Positions 44,395 through 57,501 of a stretch of 64,000 nucleotides of DNA are shown piece after piece. Within the stretch, counting starts at the first letter, position 1; each line of letters starts with the position of its first letter. A program made the position numbers and the translations under genes. The notes beneath the pieces are model-generated. The model was not told where the DNA came from, searched no databases, and worked only from the letters and a program-made list of their open reading frames with translations. Origin of the DNA: Heliocidaris tuberculata (Eukaryota > Echinodermata > Echinoidea > Camarodonta > Echinometridae); the NCBI GenBank assembly GCA_025618425.1, contig CM046852.1, positions 631,704 through 695,703 of the forward strand, given 5' to 3'.

Positions 44395-45658
44395 TCAGCT
44401 ACTTCTTGTCATAAATTCAAATATGAGGGCATTTGAAGTTGAAAAGCAATCCTTTCGAGGGAACGTTTCTATGATGTTTTTCCAAACTGACACAAAAGGG
44501 ACGAGAAAGCTCACAAATTATTTTCCATCTACCTTTCCCACAACTCAACCATCTCTTTAATAACAAATCATGGGATAGCACTTTCCTTCATAGAGATTTA
44601 TAAGTGAAGGTGTTTACACACCCCCCCCCCCCCCCTCCCTTGATCAGAAATTAAAAGAACCTTCTTTTTTTTTCAAAACCAAGCCAGTGTGAAAGCGTCT
44701 GGTGAGAGAAAGAGAATTACTGTACATGTAATGATGATCTTATCAACAAAGCCGGGCTGAATAATCTTAACAGCAGAAATTATAGGAATAATGTATTAGG
44801 GAATTTTACTCAACAAATGCATGGAAACTGATTGAAACAGTGTCACAGTCCTTTTTAAGAAGCGAGTGGAAAAGAAAAGGATACGGTAGAATGAGGGTGG
44901 CAAGGAGATAGAGAAAGCTACATGTATTTTGATACTATTATTAGTGTGGCGGAGAGGGGGATGGGGGAGGACTGGCAGCTTACAAAGTGTCCTTAGTTAT
45001 GTCTAGAAATTCACTGGAAATAGTACAATTTACATGTACAGTCTTATCAACAAAACAGGCTGCAATAAATAATTCAACAGCATATTACCAAATTAATGAA
45101 GTAGGATTCATTACAGTATAAGGTCAAAAAGCTGATTTAAAATTCAATCTCAATTAGTATTCAAATAATGACTTGTGTCAATGTCCATTACATGCAATGT
45201 ACTCGATGTCAACTGCATTTCCAAAACTTAAGTACAGTCAAGATCGAGGTAAAGAGAGCTTGGAGTTTATTCCACATGTTTTATCTGATTTTGACAGAAA
45301 AACCAGTCCTACTGCATCTTGTACATGTACATGTAGGATATCCTATACAACTCATTGCACGTGTACTCACACATGGACTTGGTACATGTACATACATGAC
45401 AATGGAGCATACATATGTAACATCAGGTCGATAAGACATACAGTGTATTCTTGTACTTGCAAGTTGCATGGACATGTGTGCATACATGTGCAATAGACCT
45501 GTTCACAAATACATGTACATGTATATTCAAATTTTAAGCATACTTTTAAAACAAAGGTTGTTCTTCACAACCTGAAAGCTTGTCAGAGGCTGGTCAGACA
45601 TAGCAACAAGTAATGCATGCAAACTGGATTCCAAGTATTGTACATTGTAGTTCATTCA
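44395..45658. other. MITE fragment then gene-free sequence
   Basis: 44395-44560 is a reversed fragment of the 'GAGTTCTGG' family. A C-run lies at about 44620-44635. The rest is AT-rich with TACATG arrays and no exon-like frame. Confidence 0.6.
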
Positions 45659-45662
45659 TTAA

Positions 45663-46070
45663 CCCTTTCAAGACAATTGACCACATTTTGTGGTTTGGCT
45701 CAATAACTTTTGATCCAGAGCTCTAAAAAATATACCAGATGCATGAGTAGAAAGAGCAAAATTTTCTGCACACACTATGTCCATTTTTATTGCATGACCA
45801 TATTGCATTTGATGCCAGGAATTTTAAAAACAAGAATAAGCTTTGAGATCCTTAAATTGGCAACACATTGAGAGGTTTAAAATCATTGTTTTTCATCAAA
45901 ATTGGCAATTTCTTTCAACTATTCAACAAATTTCTATCCATGTATATTGTTTTCAAAGACATTACACCTTATTAGAACCACGTAGCACTAAAAGAAAAAT
46001 ATAATTGTTGCCAATTTGAAGAACAAACTGTGATCAAATTAGCCCTTAAATAATTCCTGTCCTGAAAGGG
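45663..46070. mobile_element. piggyBac-like MITE, 'CCCTTTC' family, copy 3
   Basis: TTAA at 45659-45662 and 46071-46074, with ends CCCTTTCAAGACAATTGA and CCCTTTCAGGACAGGAAT inverted. The internal sequence matches copies 2 and 4. Confidence 0.85.
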
Positions 46071-46700
46071 TTAATAACAGGTTAATGGAATACCTCGTTA
46101 CTACATGTACATGTACATGTACATGTAAGTCCCCAGGAAACATCCATAAATTTGAATAACTTTGTGAACAGGTCTATTGCAGGTCTATACAATGTACAAG
46201 CAAGGACTATTCCCTTTAAAGGTCAAAATAATACTTCATGTACATGTATGTAATTTCTGAAACAATTATAAAGTATAGGAGTCATAATGTAACTTCAAAA
46301 TATCTAGAATCCAATTTTTGCTCTACAGTGAATGTACATGGACTTTGCGCATCGATCTTCGAATACATTTGTAAAAATGAAAATCACTGAATTCTGACTG
46401 CACAAAAAAAAAAAAAATAATAATAATACATGTACAGTACACTACATTATACATGTACATGTACAGTACATGTAGGATAATTCAAGAAAAAAAGTTCATC
46501 ATTAAAAGAGAAATTTGCCTCTTGTTATAGAAACTGATTATTGTTAAAGAGAAATCTACCTTTTTCAATAATTTGATGACAGCCAGATCATACCAATGTC
46601 TATTACATTTACACACTACAAAATGTAGGCCTACATGTTTATGTTTGCTAGTACAAATTATGCCTGGAAGATGTTCCCTTGACCAAATAAAGACATTAAC

Positions 46701-47010
46701 CTTAAGACAAAATTTTGTGGTTTGGCTCAAGCTCTAAAAATTATACCAGATACACGAGTAGAAAGAGCAAAAATTTCTACAGACACGTTGCAATATATCA
46801 TTTTTGTTGCATGACCATATTGCGTTTGATGCCAGGAATTTTCAAAAATGAAAATAAGCTTTGAATTCCTTAAATTAGCAAAACATTGAGAGGTTCAAAA
46901 CTTATTGTTTTTTTTATTAAAATTGGCAATATTTTCAACTTTTCAACAAAATTCCTAACCATGTACATGTACATGTATATTGTTTTCAAACACATTACAC
47001 TGTATTAGAA
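46701..47010. mobile_element. 'CCCTTTC'-family MITE, truncated on the right
   Basis: Starts at TTAAC near 46697 and follows the family sequence. It ends at 'attagaacc' where the 155-bp satellite begins. The left end is short of ~25 bp of family sequence around 'taacttttgatcaga'. Confidence 0.7.
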
Positions 47011-47740
47011 CCAAGATACATCTCCATACAAAATTTGAAAGGAATCCGTCAAGAAATATGGCCTGCAGAGTGCACACAAGACATCGTCTAAAATATGACC
47101 TTTGACTTTATAAGACAGAACACTAGTGGCAGCATCACCAAAAACTAAAGATGTGTAGTTTTGACCAAGATACATCTCCATATACAATGTACATGTAGAA
47201 TTTGAAAGAAATGTGGCAGTAAGAGTGCACAAAAGGGACAAATGATCTTTGACCCCAAAAAAGGACAGAAAAATGAGGGCAGCATCACCAAAAAGTAAAG
47301 ATGTGTAGATTGTACCAAGATACAATGTTCATTTCCACACAAAATTTGAAAGAAATCCATCAAGAAATGTGACAGTTAGAATGTTCACACACAAGAGTGC
47401 ACACAAGACATCTATCAAAATACATCCTTTGACCCTATAAAAGACGGAAAACTGTAGGCAGCATCACCAAAATCTATACACGTAGGCTTGTAAATTATAC
47501 CAAAGAAGATACACCTTCATTCAAAATTTGAACAATATCCGTTGAGAAATGTGGCCTATCGAGCGCACACAAACCATCCACAAAAATATGGCCTTTTACC
47601 CTATAAAAGACGGAACACTGGGGGCAGCATCACCAAAAATTATAGGTGTGTAGATTTTACCAAGATACACCACCATACAAAAGGTGAAAGAAATCCGTCA
47701 AGGAATGTGGCACTTAGAGCGCACACAAGAATATGATGAG
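47011..47740. repeat. ~155-bp satellite, about five units
   Basis: Each unit contains 'aagatacatctccat', 'aaatttgaaagaaatcc', 'gagtgcacacaaga', 'tttgaccctataaaagac' and 'ggcagcatcaccaaaa'. Units diverge by substitutions and small indels. It ends in a 'ggcggcggcagcggcggcg' stretch at 47742-47760. Confidence 0.85.
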
Positions 47741-48042
47741 GCGGCGGCAGCGGCGGCGTAACGCTGCTGAATCCAAAGTATCCTCCGCCATCCTGCCGGG
47801 GGGTACAATTAAACACAACCTGAAAAAACTGTGACCCTACAATTCATCGCATCCTTCCCAGCTTTAAATTGATGACATGGTGGAGGGGAAGATTTTATGA
47901 GAATCATTCAAGAGTTCCCCCATAACGGGTGAAATCAATCCATGAGAATGGTAACCCAACACTTGCTATTAAGGTGTCAATTGCTCTGGGCTTTATTAAT
48001 ATTTCGTAGATTAGGGTTAGGGTTTTAGGGGTTTTAGGTTAA

Positions 48043-48433
48043 AGGGAAGGTTGAGTTCTGGGAAAGGTGAAAAACAATTTGCGAAATTTCTCATTCCTTT
48101 TACATGTGAGTTTGGAAGAACATCATACAAGAAATGTCCCCTCAAAAGAATTGCTCCTCAAATGTCCTAATATTCAAAATATGACAAGAAATATGACAAG
48201 AAATGTTCGGGCAGAACATTCATGCCACATGTGCGTGCAGTCCCATACACCAATATCTGTGTGCATTTCATGTACTTTTCAGCGAGATTGGGTCAATTTC
48301 TTATCATTTTGATGATTCCAAAACCTTGGAGTATGTAACACCAATTCTTTTGTAGGCATGATCAACCTTTCTCAATTGCTTTGAGACAGTTTCTATCACA
48401 ATGTTATCCCATGACCACAACTCAACTCTATCT
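48043..48433. mobile_element. TTAA-flanked MITE, 'GAGTTCTGG' family, copy 2
   Basis: TTAA at 48039-48042 and 48434-48437. Ends AGGGAAGGTTGAGTTCTGG and AGATAGAGTTGAGTTGTGG inverted. The right TTAA is shared with the element at 48438. Confidence 0.85.
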
Positions 48434-48437
48434 TTAA

Positions 48438-48988
48438 AGGTAATGTTTAGTTTTGGTAAGCCCTTACAAACTTTGAGTCAGATTTATTTTTGTAATTTTT
48501 TTATAGCAAGATACACTGTACTAGCTATACAAAGATGCTGTGAAGATTTCACGTCCTAAAGTGGCATATTAAACAAATGAGAGGCAAAAAAATAATTTAG
48601 GTGCCAGGTCAGGGATATAAACTCCCAACAACTTTGGCGTGCACTATACACCATACACGCGTTCAAAACCTACACACTTTTATTTACATACATACATGTG
48701 CATGTACATGTACATGATGTGTACATGTACATGCTATCCGTGCGAAGCCTCGCGATTGCTGAGCGGGGAGCTGTTGGGGTGGAAAGGTCCTAGCGTAGGG
48801 CAGTATATTAATTGCCTTGATCTAGCATTCCTTACATTTATATTTACGGTAAAAATCACAGGAAATCACTGATGGAATACCAAATGATCTTGTACAAGCA
48901 TATTTCGACATGGAAAACAACATGAGTCCATATTTAACACATTTCTTTCCAATTTCCTTTTTGCTACCAAAACTGTACATCATGAGCT
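48438..48988. mobile_element. TTAA-flanked element, 'TTTTGGTAAGCCC' family
   Basis: Starts AGGTAATGTTTAGTTTTGGTA and ends, inverted, AGCTCATGATGTACAGTTTTGGTA; TTAA at 48434-48437 and 48989-48992. It has a partial relative at 39955-40388. Confidence 0.7.
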
Positions 48989-48992
48989 TTAA

Positions 48993-50405
48993 GATTGGGG
49001 TGAGTCTTGTACATGTACAATGTACGTGACGTCTGGTACAGCCTATAGGGTTGAAAATAGGAAATTAGGCGAGGGCAGGATGTTGAATGAGCAGCAATTG
49101 TCGCTGGAGCATTATTTTTTTTAAATACCTGTAGAATGAATACATGTATACCATCTGTATCTTACATGTGTACACATACATTATGTGCTACCCAGAGTCT
49201 AGAGAGGGTTACATGTACATGTACATACGGAGAGAAATGGAAATTCATGATTTTAGTGTACAATATACATGTACATATGTAGTGATGGTTGTCCCCAGTT
49301 CCCTAAATCACAATGACTAATCTTCCAGAAGATTGCCAATTTAGTGATTTAGTGATCTTGACTTTCAAACATTCATGCCAAACAGTCCTGCCAAATTTTT
49401 TTCAAACTTGTTTTCCTGATTGTTTTCAAACTTTCAACTTAACTTTCTCTGACTTTTCAGCTTCCGCATATATATTTCAATTAATAGTTAAATATGAACA
49501 AATGATGGAGTGACCTTGCAAGAATGTTTGCTGTGTACAATACCAGCATGTCTGAGCAAGTCAGTCAAGTACATGAACCACTTCACAAAAACAACCGAAA
49601 ATTTTTAATATGTACGTGTACTGCTTACCTACAGTATGTAAATGCGCCAGCAAATCTACTATTAAAAGTATATGTGGATCGCAGATGCTAAATGTTATCA
49701 GAGCCAATGCCAAAATGGTCGATGATCAGGACACCATCGAGGAAATGAAGAAGAGGGCAGTTCCCAAACCCAGGTGTCTGATCGGCAGTAAAAGTAACGG
49801 ATAAGGGTAGCACAGGAAATAAGCATACCGAGCATCATCCTCCACAAGAAATGGAAAGCATGGCAAGGACCCAGCAGTAAGATGCTACAGATAATCGAGC
49901 CGATTGTTACACTAAACAACTTGGGAATATTTATGAGGAAGGGTAGTCTGATTTCCAGAACTGAATATAAATCTTACTGTCAAACCTGGGAGAGAAAGAC
50001 GGTAATTTCTTCCCATAAATTACTGGAAGCATGAATATCATTTTCTTATTTACAACTCTGTACATGTATTCACCTAAAAGTGTAAAAAAAAAAAAAAAAA
50101 AACAATTTGAATACTTTAAGATCAAAACTTGTAATTACTGATACAGGCAGATTGTATAGAATAATTAATCAGATTTTCACTTCTTGAAAAAACAAGGCTG
50201 CAAATCTTGTATCAATAAATAATAAGAACACAATATCCATCATGCATTAATTGCTGCTGAGATTCCAGAGCACCACAAAGTAATCTTGCTTCCAACCACC
50301 TTTAGAAGCATTTACATATTTTCAGAAGTGGAATAGTACATGTATACAATTTTAATAGAAACAACAGCCTGACATAAATTTGTGTACATGTACATACACG
50401 TAGAA
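48993..50405. other. Stretch with no supported gene
   Basis: The open frame at 49610-49804 on the plus strand has a Lys/Glu-rich stretch but no recognisable domain, no good splice sites and a stop soon after. I do not call it. An A-run lies at about 50084-50103. Confidence 0.5.
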
Positions 50406-50544
50406 ATATCAGAGTTGTCGATTCGATCGAAATAGACAAAGCATTGGAGGGGCAGAGCATTGTTTACAGACAATGCTTTCCTTAGAATTCCCCTCCAGTG
50501 CTTTATCTCTACCGAACGAATCAACGCCTCTGAGATATGTATAA
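50406..50544. mobile_element. Inverted-repeat MITE
   Basis: The arms 'atatcagagttgtcgattcg' (left) and 'atatctcagaggcgttgatt' (inverted right) continue into '...aaagcattggagggg' versus '...aaagcactggagggg'. It is ~139 bp and non-coding. Confidence 0.75.
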
Positions 50545-51204
50545 GAACATGGATGTACATGTAAATGTATGTACATGTATATCTTGAACATACATACATG
50601 TTAGTAGGCCTACTTCGTACGTTGTCAATCAAGCTGAAACCAAACAAGCGTTGGCTCTGAGCCAAAAGCCGTATCAACGCGACGGAACGAAATTCGATAG
50701 GATTTATTCTCAGAAATGCCGCATACTGCAAACCTTTATTTATACATGTATTATAAGTTTATATTGAAGAATAATTCTACAACAAGCACAAGACTAATGA
50801 TGATTCTGTTTCTATGGTAACAATATTTTTTGTTACCGCGACAGGACGGAACAAGAGAATGATCAAATTTTGGACAACGGATTCACGGTCAAATTCCATC
50901 AAAGTTAAAATCTAAGACTAACCCACAAATTCATCAATGGGTGTCGCGCAACGTACAGGACAGAAACTTTTGTACCATGTAAAAAATTAACGGGGATTTT
51001 GACAAAGTATGGTCAAACTTAATTGTTCAGGTACATGTAGGGGACGTGGCGATCTTTATAGTTCATTCAGATTACAACCTTAACAAAATAAACCATAATT
51101 TTCTTATCCTTAATGGCTTTTCTTCTATCAATGACTATACATGTATATCTTATTTGATCGCTTTCATTCAAACCAACTTGATATCAGGGCAGACTTCCCC
51201 TTAA

Positions 51205-51801
51205 AGTGGAAGCCATCTTAATTATATATCAACAGATAAAAGAAGCAGAAAAAAATAAAGAAACAGATCAATATCATCAATGAAAGTTTGAGCGAAATCT
51301 GATAAGAAATAAGAAAGTTAGGACATTTTTTAGTTATAATCAATCAAACGAAAATGGGCAACTCCATGACATACATGTGTATCTTGCAAGCTCCTCTCCC
51401 ATTTCCCCTGTACCCAAAAAATCATAAATTTGCATTATCTCTATTAAAGAAAATTATTTTTATCAAACATGTACATGTACATGCACCCTACATGTATGTA
51501 ATCATTTCACTTAATTATGCTTTTACACAAAACCTACAGTACATAATGATACAAATCTATTCCCTCATCTAAAACAAAGATTTAATGAAAATCATGAATT
51601 TTTGTCTACGGAGCAAATGGGAGAGGAGCTTGCAAGATACATCACAGAGTTGCCAATTTGTGTTTGATTGATTTTAACTTCAAAAAATTCATAACTTCCT
51701 TACATTTTTTTGTATTTCTAATCAGATTTGCTCAAACTTTCATTGATCTGTTTCTTTAATTTGTCTGCTTCTTTTAAAACCAACTCAGTGTGGACTTTCC
51801 C
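51205..51801. mobile_element. ~600-bp inverted-repeat element
   Basis: Long subterminal arms pair 'gaagcagaaaaaaataaaga...gatcaat' and 'gggagaggagcttgcaagat' with their complements at 51600-51780. Ends lie at TTAA (51201-51204) and TTGA (51802-51805). A related left end is at about 53021. Confidence 0.75.
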
Positions 51802-51887
51802 TTGAAAAGAAAATTCATCAAGACCAGAAACAACAGGTCCACTTTTTTACTGACACATGCACTGAAACTTTAACCAGGAATGTTTAA

Positions 51888-52384
51888 AGGGGAAGTTCAC
51901 CCCGAAGATCACTTGAGTTTAAAAAATGCAGAAAAAATAAAGAAAAATATTGGCGAAGGTTTGATGAAAATCGGTCAAATAATAAAAGAGTTATGAGTAT
52001 TTAAAGTTTTGGATTCGTGACGTCACATGCGAGCAGCTGCCCATTGGTCATGTAATAAATATTCCATATATTCGCATTTTTTTTACGTTCCACGATAAAT
52101 TAATATTGTTTCTTTTCAGAATCTAGTATTGAATAGCATTTCTGACAATATATCAAATGCACAGACGAAAATATTCTAAATTTTCTGAGAAAACTGTATT
52201 TTATGGAATATTTATCACATTACATAATGGAGGAGCTGCTCGCATGTGACGTCACAAAATCAAAACTTCAAAAGTCCATAACTCCGTTATTCTTTAACGG
52301 ATTTTCTCCAAACTTTCGCCAATATTTTTCTTTATTTTTTCTGCATTTTTTAAACTCAAGTAATCTTCAGGGTGAACTTTCCCT
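51888..52384. mobile_element. 497-bp TTAA-flanked MITE
   Basis: Ends AGGGGAAGTTCACCC and AGGGAAAGTTCACCC inverted; TTAA at 51884-51887 and 52385-52388. The arms pair for ~160 bp, including 'gtgacgtcacatgcgagcag' and its complement. Confidence 0.85.
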
Positions 52385-52388
52385 TTAA

Positions 52389-53760
52389 TGAACAGGTATA
52401 CATTGTGTATACATGTATACACATATACATGTACATGTTACAACAGTGTATTTTGGGGCATAGGGGCACACCTCCCCCCCCCCCAACAAAAAAATAATAA
52501 TAATAGTAATACTACTACTAATAAAATAAAATAATGTTAAATTGAAAAATAAATAAACAAAATAAATTAATTAATAAAAAAAGGAAAGAAAAGGATGAGA
52601 GAAAGAGAAATGGGACGGTAACATGACCAACAAAATGATATCAAGGTTACAACCCCCTTCTACATCCATCCTCCCCTAAACTTGCTGGCCCTGTTCTCGC
52701 ATGTTTCATCTTTGTACATGTATGTTTGGTGTACCCCCCCCCCCTCCTACATTTGTATGTTATGCTGCCAGTGCCATCTCAATCAATAGTTGGGCCAATC
52801 AAGTTCAAGTACACTGACTAGCAAATAGCAAGTTTAATCAACAAGGACTAGTGAAAGCTGAACACAAAGACTACATGTACCATCACGTTGCAGACATGTG
52901 AGAGCTGCACCGATTCAAATGACCTCCTTTCGAGTTTGTCGGCATTACCATTTTAATAAACACACAAAGTATGTCAAAGTATGCGTGGCATTGAAAGCAG
53001 ACTGAGAAAATCTATACTTAAAGTGGAAGCTGGTTTAAAGCAAAAAATTAGAGAAACGGATATATGTATGCGAAAGGTGGATGAAAAATGTGGTCTTTAT
53101 AGACAGGTTGTCACTGCAACTAGCAAGGTTTAATGTATTAATTAGCAAGGTTTACTGTATTAGCATTTGGGTATGTGATGAGGGTGGTGTGTGGACTTAC
53201 AGTGTACATGTACATGTAAAAGACCTACATGTACATGTACATATGTAGCTAATAACATGAATGTAATCATTCAAATCAAAACGGGCAAGTTAGCATTTTA
53301 CTGAGCATTTGGATTGGCTAAGTAAACTGGCTTAACTTGTATTCAGATCAAATTTAAGCACTTTACTTTAAGCAAGCCGACTTTAAGGCAAATTACTTAC
53401 TGATATCTATTGTGACGTCACATATCCTGTCCAAAAACATGCGCAATACATGTAAATGCGTAACAGTAGATGGGCGCTTACAATGTACATGTATATGATT
53501 TGCTTGTGCGCAGCTTACATGTATACTGCTCTGCGTATGTACATTATGAAAGCCACATACCTGTACATGTACATGTACCTGCCAATGAAGTAATTTGCTT
53601 AAGTCTGCTAGAGAGCTGAATTAGACTTAGGGTAAAATAGTTAGCCAAATGATTCAATTGAATACAAAAATTGCTTCAGTATTTTATCTCAGCCGAAAAC
53701 TAAGTACATGTAAACTACGCATAGTATGTATTTCATTCTTAAGTACTGAATTGAATACGG
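52389..53760. other. Gene-free AT-rich stretch
   Basis: C-runs at about 52476-52486 and 52734-52745, TACATG arrays, and a decayed piece of the TA-flanked MITE family near 53085-53140. No exon-like frame is seen. Confidence 0.6.
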
Positions 53761-53761
53761 G

Positions 53762-54014
53762 CCCTGGTCTCGGTCTCAGGGAACCCTGGTCTCGGTCTCA
53801 GGGAACCCTGGTCTCGGTCTCAGGGAACCCTGGTCTCGGTCTCAGGGAACCCTGGTCTCGGTCTCAGGGAACCCTGGTCTCGGTCTCAGGGAACCCTGGT
53901 CTCGGTCTCGGGGAACCCTGGTCTCGGTCTCAGGGAACCCTGGTCTCGGTCTCAGGGAACCCTGGTCTCGGTCTCAGGGAACCCTGGTCTCGGTCTCAGG
54001 GAACCCTGGTCTCG
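53762..54014. repeat. 22-bp minisatellite, ~11.5 copies
   Basis: Unit CCCTGGTCTCGGTCTCAGGGAA, almost perfectly conserved; one unit near 53910 has G for A. The unit is partly self-complementary (CCCTG...CAGGG). The open frame across it arises because 22-bp units cycle through all frames without a stop. Confidence 0.97.
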
Positions 54015-56038
54015 GACCCATCACTGGAAGAGGTACATGTACATGTACAGTGTACATGTACATTTGTACACATATTATTTTTGTCTAGTTATCCTTAACA
54101 AAAATCAGAACATTGAAAAAGGTAAAGTAAATGAGCTACATGTACATGTACACCCTACAGTACATGTTTTACATGCCGTTTTATCTTGACTGCCTATCAA
54201 ACGTAAAGAGCATTGTCTAGAGGACTCTTGAACCAAAGCAGATTGTGATAGAATTTAAACAAAAGTGAAGTAACTAATGCCTCACTTCATTATCTATGTA
54301 CATGTAACAACAATCAAACTAAAAGCACATCTTCTTAGTACTTTTCTTGAATCAAAGTAGATTGCTGTCACTACAAAAGTAAAATAAGTGACAGATCACT
54401 TCTTTATCTAGCAATAATAGAAATTCTATACAACACAACTTTCAAAAGATTCAAAGAAAAAACAATTAAGAGTACATGTAACTGATGAAACTTTTGTAAG
54501 TAATACAATGCATTGACAAATAAGTTGTTCAATTTGTATCTTGCAGATTTCATATTCTTCAGTTCAATACAATAGGGTCGTTTCTAACAGACGCCTTAAT
54601 TTACCCAGTCAAATAAAAGTACCTTTACATAAATTTCGCAATTTCAATATCACATTTGGGTTAACCTGACCCTGAATATTTCAGGTATTGATGATACAGT
54701 TCTTGATTTCAATTCCCATACATACATACATGTATGTATGCAGCACAGATGGAAATTGCCAAAATAGGTGTTGTCATGTAATTACTTTTGTATTAAATTT
54801 CAGTAAGCAAAAAACGATCTGAAAATCGCCAGCAGAGTCTATCAAAGGGCAAGTCCATCCTGAAAATGAGATGGTTTTAATCAAAATCAGGAAAATTACA
54901 GAAAAGCATTAATTAGTGATATAGACCGTGGGCCGAGGCCTGTTTTCTTGCTTAGTTTTTGAGTTCCGTGGTCCATCTCTGGGAAGTACCTAAAAATGTG
55001 CTAGATATGTTCAAAACATGTATCCAAAACAGGAATGACATGTTCCCACGTTTGAAACTTGGGCATTAAGTAGAAAACAAAGAAAAAGTAAAGAATTGGT
55101 TGCTAGGGACATTTTTACCTTAGCAACCATGAAATAGAGAGATATTTCTTTGAATAATTTGGAGCAGATATAGCCTTTAGGCACAGAGATGGTATTTTGA
55201 GCAATGTGATGTCATGTAATGATGGTCAATCATATAAAATTCAATTTGCATATTAATTAATACCTTATATAGTAATCCATACAGAAACCAAGTATACATG
55301 TATGTGATCAATGTCTCATGAAATGATCAGCGTAATTACACATGTATTTGCTTTGTCTAAAGGGAGGACAGTGTCTGTCTGTTGCCCTATACCCCATGTA
55401 TACCCCTCCCCATTCTAATCAGTTCACCCATCAGCCCCCCCCCCAAAAAAAAAAAACACACACGCATGTACATCCATGAAGTGAAACAACATAAATGAAT
55501 ACTGTGTAGTTAATGTATCGCACTAAATAAGCAAGATGCTTTCTATCAAAATTTTCATGTGCCCATTCTCTCTTTATTTACACACAGCCATCCTTTTCAC
55601 ACATAATGATCTACACTGTATACTTACAAATATGCAGGCAAGCCCCCCCCCCCCCCCAATTTATACTAAACAATTGGCCTATAATGAATCCCACAATCAG
55701 CAAGATGTTTCAATCCAAATTCATACTGTACCCATTCTCTTTTTTATTTTTACACACAGCCATCATTGTCACACATACAGCTCTACTTGCATATGTACCA
55801 GCAAGCCCCCCCCCCCCCCACCCCTTATTTAATACTGTATAATTGACCTAATAATTAAAACAGAATAACTAAATAGGAGAGATAAATGTTTGAGATGTAC
55901 AAATTAAAAGGCCTCTGAAGATTAACATCTCCTGTTTATCCTGGATACAAGCACATGCCCCTCCAACCCCACCCCCAGCAATTATCATGTATTCCTTTTA
56001 ATCATTTGTTGTCCTGTTTCTCTTAATATGTATCACCT

Positions 56039-56069
<31 letters not shown>

Positions 56070-57500
56070 GTGACCTTACATGAAAAACAATGCAGGAATA
56101 TAAGCATGACACATAACTGTATATTCATGTTGCCTATTTTTATTTTTTTAATAAAATTCACTGTTGGATACTTCAATTTACAAACACTCTTGATATAATT
56201 CAAACCAGTCTTTACATACATGCACGTGCAGTTTGTATTAGCATCAAACAAGTACATGTGCGTAGGCCTGATATGTAAAATCACATTTTGCACAAAGTGT
56301 TCAACAAAGCTTGAACATTTTACTTTTCTCAGCAAGCAGTGATGTATTTTATTTATTCATGATTAAATGTGATCATGTCTTCCAAATTATGCAGGTAACC
56401 ACTGTAAGTTCTAAGCCCATGAATTGTACTTTACTAGTATTTTTGAAGTGTAAAAGTCCTACTCACAGGTGCATTGAAAACCACTTCCAAAGTGAATGAT
56501 TACTACATCTCATACCCCTAAGTGGTAGCTTTTGGAGCACATCAGTAAAAAGTACATCTCAGCAACAGTCAATAACTATGTACATCAGAGATTTCACATC
56601 TGGCACCTGAAGTATGGCAACTTCATGGTCCTGATTAGAAAGCTGTCAATTCTCGAAATTCACTTCCATCTCATTCATTCAAATTTTAAAAATGGGACAA
56701 GGATTATCCCTATTACATGTAGATTAACTTTAAAAAAGACATGTATTCAAAATCATACCAAAAAAAAAATATTCTTAGTACATTATTATTGTCAGAATAT
56801 TCAATCCATTTCACTGTACTTGAGAAAGGCTTTAACATGTTATTTAATTTGTACTCACAGAAAAATACAGAACATTGAATTATTTATCATTTTAGGATAT
56901 TTTACTGCTCCAACTACAAATCAAAACATGCAGTAACCCATGATTCCACACAAAATTACAAAATTATAAGATAGATGGAGCAATGACTATGAGAGGGCAT
57001 ATGAATCATGAAAGCTAATATGCAGAATCACAGTATTCCACACAATATGACTCTGCTTGTGAGAATAACTGGCTGAAAAAAATTTTAACTTTCAAAATTG
57101 TGATAAAACATGTAACACATGTTTTGGAAAATTTCTTTCTGAAGATGTTATGTGTTATGAGTGAAGCTCATCTGCATATTAACTGAAAAACATACGACTT
57201 TACTCTTTTTAAAAACTTTGTTCTTGCAAATAGGATCAACCAGACTATTTTGCGAGAGGGTAAATTTTAGATTGGGGAATCGACAAGCAGCGATGATAAT
57301 TATACATTCGCAAAGTGAAGGTGAATTAGCACAGCCTGCATTGCATACAGCCATGCTGCGCTAGTATGTATGAATGTTGCCAATATTTTAGCATGTTAAA
57401 TTCATGAAAATAAACCCCCTGCAGAATATATGGCATATACAAAAATTTCTGTAATTTTAATGCATGTACTTCACGGGAATCACGGCCCTTCCCCGCTCCT
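54015..57500. other. Stretch with no supported gene
   Basis: Contains an A-rich TACATG zone, C-runs near 55435, 55644 and 55806, and a (CT)n at 56041-56069. Around 54925-54998 is one arm of a diverged inverted pair whose mate is at 59165-59225. The open frames are short and show no domains. Confidence 0.5.
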
Positions 57501-57501
57501 A

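Noticed and set aside
48010..48042. Telomere-like TTAGGG units
   Set aside because: Only about two exact units followed by irregular TTTTAGGGG; too short to call an interstitial telomere.
49610..49804. 64-codon Lys/Glu-containing frame
   Set aside because: No recognisable domain, no supported splice sites and no repeat relatives seen; too weak to call a gene.
53649..54098. 149-codon frame with 'GLREPWSRSQ' repeats, or a CRISPR-like repeat array
   Set aside because: The 22-bp units are contiguous with no spacers, so this is a minisatellite. The frame stays open only because the unit has no stop in any phase.
57148..57364. Short open frames on both strands
   Set aside because: Shorter than chance expectation for an AT-rich region of this size and with no domain or splice context.
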